NCBI GenBank assembly: GCA_002482715.1
Contig: DLGN01000197.1
Coordinates: forward strand, 299-8,005
Reading direction: 5' to 3'
Source of the DNA: Oxalobacteraceae bacterium UBA7693
Lineage (GTDB): Bacteria; Pseudomonadota; Gammaproteobacteria; Burkholderiales; Burkholderiaceae_D
DNA: 7,707 bases
A program made the translations under genes and the position numbers. This document shows positions 6,503 to 7,707 of this stretch, piece after piece (the first letter of the stretch is position 1; each line of letters starts with the position of its first letter). The notes under the pieces were generated by a model. The model searched no databases. It was not told the DNA's origin and was given only the letters and a program-made list of their open reading frames with translations.

Positions 6503-7707
6503 ATGAACCTGATTCCACCATCACTTTATCCAGAAGTATTTTTGCTACTGTCGATTTGCGCGATCTTGCTGATCGATATGTTTCTTCCTGACGATAAGCG
6601 AAATGTGACATACGCCCTGAGCTTAGTGGCTCTGGGTGTCTGCGGCGTGTTGACAATGAATGCAACAGCACCGAGCTCGGTCTATTTGAGCAATAACATG
6701 TTCGTCTCTGATGCGATGTCGAATTTGCTGAAGATGTTTAGTTATATTGCGGTGGGTGTGACGTTTATCTATGGCCGCCAATATGCGACCGACCGCGCTA
6801 TGACAAATGGTCTGCTCGGTGGTGAATATTATGTACTGGCATTATTCGCATTGCTTGGTCAAATGGTGATGATCTCTGGTAATAATCTTTTGATTATCTA
6901 CCTCGGTTTGGAATTAATGTCCTTGGCTTTATATGCCTTGGTTGCATTGCGTCGCGATCATACGGTTTCTACTGAAGCGGCGATGAAGTATTTTGTCTTA
7001 GGCGCTTTGGCTTCAGGATTTTTGTTGTACGGCATTTCCATGCTGTACGGTGCGACAGGTACTTTGAATCTCAATGAAATGTCAAAAATTGCGGCGTCTG
7101 CAACGGCAAATAAGACTATCTTGGTGTTCGGTATTGTTTTCCTAGTCGCTGGTTTGGCCTTTAAATTAGGTGTGGTGCCATTCCATATGTGGGTACCAGA
7201 CGTGTATCAAGGTTCTCCGACGGTTGTGACTTTGCTGCTGGGTGGCGCACCAAAATTGGCGGCGTTTGCCATTACCTTCCGTTTATTAGTAGAAGGCTTG
7301 TTCCCACAAGTGATCGATTGGCAGCAAATGTTGATGGTACTTGCGGTGATGTCAATGGCAATAGGTAACATCACTGCGATTGCACAAACCAATTTGAAGC
7401 GTATGTTGGCGTATTCGACCATTTCACAAATGGGCTTTATGTTGTTGGGCTTCTTGTCCGGCGTGTCAAATGGCAACATCACATTAGCTGGCGAGGCATA
7501 TAGCGCTTCAATGTTCTACACAATCACCTATGTGATGACAACTTTAGGCACATTCGGCATTATCTTACTATTGTCCCGTGCAGGTTTTGAAGCTGAAAAT
7601 ATTGCAGATCTTAAAGGTCTGAATAAGCGTAGCAAATGGTTCGCCTTTATCATGTTGCTGTTGATGTTCTCACTGGCAGGTATCCCGCCATTGATGGGTT
7701 TCTATGC
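6503..7707 (+). CDS. nuoN: NADH-quinone oxidoreductase subunit N, 5' part (3' end outside window)
   Basis: The frame opens at ATG 6503 ([16 protein letters not shown]) and runs without a stop to the window edge, giving 401 residues. NuoN is the ND2-type antiporter-like subunit next to NuoK. Family residues seen are E137 in [19 protein letters not shown]221 in [20 protein letters not shown] and K251 in [12 protein letters not shown], matching E133, K217 and K247 of E. coli. Also typical are [19 protein letters not shown] at 298-316 and the final [11 protein letters not shown]. The window stops just before the place where the family has its last conserved buried lysine, so that residue cannot be checked. 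A full protein of roughly 490 residues is expected. The gap after nuoM is 28 bp with a weak ribosome-binding site. Confidence 0.97.
   Translation, partial: MNLIPPSLYPEVFLLLSICAILLIDMFLPDDKRNVTYALSLVALGVCGVLTMNATAPSSVYLSNNMFVSDAMSNLLKMFSYIAVGVTFIYGRQYATDRAMTNGLLGGEYYVLALFALLGQMVMISGNNLLIIYLGLELMSLALYALVALRRDHTVSTEAAMKYFVLGALASGFLLYGISMLYGATGTLNLNEMSKIAASATANKTILVFGIVFLVAGLAFKLGVVPFHMWVPDVYQGSPTVVTLLLGGAPKLAAFAITFRLLVEGLFPQVIDWQQMLMVLAVMSMAIGNITAIAQTNLKRMLAYSTISQMGFMLLGFLSGVSNGNITLAGEAYSASMFYTITYVMTTLGTFGIILLLSRAGFEAENIADLKGLNKRSKWFAFIMLLLMFSLAGIPPLMGFY

Noticed and set aside
7207..7482. 91-codon - strand frame near the window end
   Set aside because: It is antisense to conserved nuoN sequence (around K251 and the [15 protein letters not shown] motif). 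The nuoN frame is open across the whole region and simply lacks a stop because the window ends.
2546..7707. Mrp-type Na+/H+ antiporter or membrane-bound hydrogenase cluster instead of complex I
   Set aside because: NuoK, L, M and N share ancestry with these systems, but the linked nuoG, nuoH, two-cluster nuoI and nuoJ in canonical order, with typical NuoL/M/N signatures, identify complex I. No hydrogenase subunits or mrpE/F/G genes are seen.

Overview
This window is the distal, membrane-arm half of a bacterial respiratory complex I operon (proton-translocating NADH:quinone oxidoreductase, NDH-1). All genes are on the + strand in the canonical order nuoG (3' end only), nuoH, nuoI, nuoJ, nuoK, nuoL, nuoM, nuoN (5' part only). 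Almost every base is coding. The gaps are 0 to 69 bp, apart from a 1-base stop/start overlap at nuoG-nuoH. No tRNA, rRNA, mobile element, CRISPR array or convincing terminator is visible, and no stretch over 300 bases lacks a gene.

The proteins look like those of Betaproteobacteria, most probably Burkholderiales. Supporting points are the short ferredoxin-like NuoI of 162 residues, NuoJ with a hydrophilic C-terminal tail, the His/Asp-rich loop in NuoL, and separate genes throughout (the nuoC-nuoD fusion of enterics cannot be checked here). Codon use leans to TTG for Leu, GGT for Gly and CGT for Arg, with moderate GC for that order. This would fit an Oxalobacteraceae-like genus such as Undibacterium, or another lower-GC lineage. 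That placement is inference from memory of the families and is not proven.

Layout: 1-277 is the C-terminal domain of NuoG, a peripheral-arm Fe-S subunit. NuoH (277-1362) is the membrane anchor that forms the quinone chamber. NuoI (1403-1891) carries two 4Fe-4S clusters that pass electrons towards the terminal cluster N2. NuoJ (1910-2545) and NuoK (2546-2854) link the quinone site to the antiporter-like subunits NuoL (2924-4960), NuoM (4981-6474) and NuoN (6503 to the window end). Together they couple electron transfer from NADH to quinone with proton pumping across the cytoplasmic membrane. The charged residues known to be essential for coupling are present in every subunit as far as it can be read, so the complex looks functional.

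The window is essentially ordinary housekeeping sequence and I find no undescribed system. The local oddities worth recording are a short tandem repeat that places three ATG codons, one in each frame, at the nuoI start; a 17-residue segment of NuoL with 9 histidines; weak ribosome-binding sites before nuoM and nuoN, the latter next to a 7-bp tandem repeat; and a 69-bp AT-rich nuoK-nuoL spacer.
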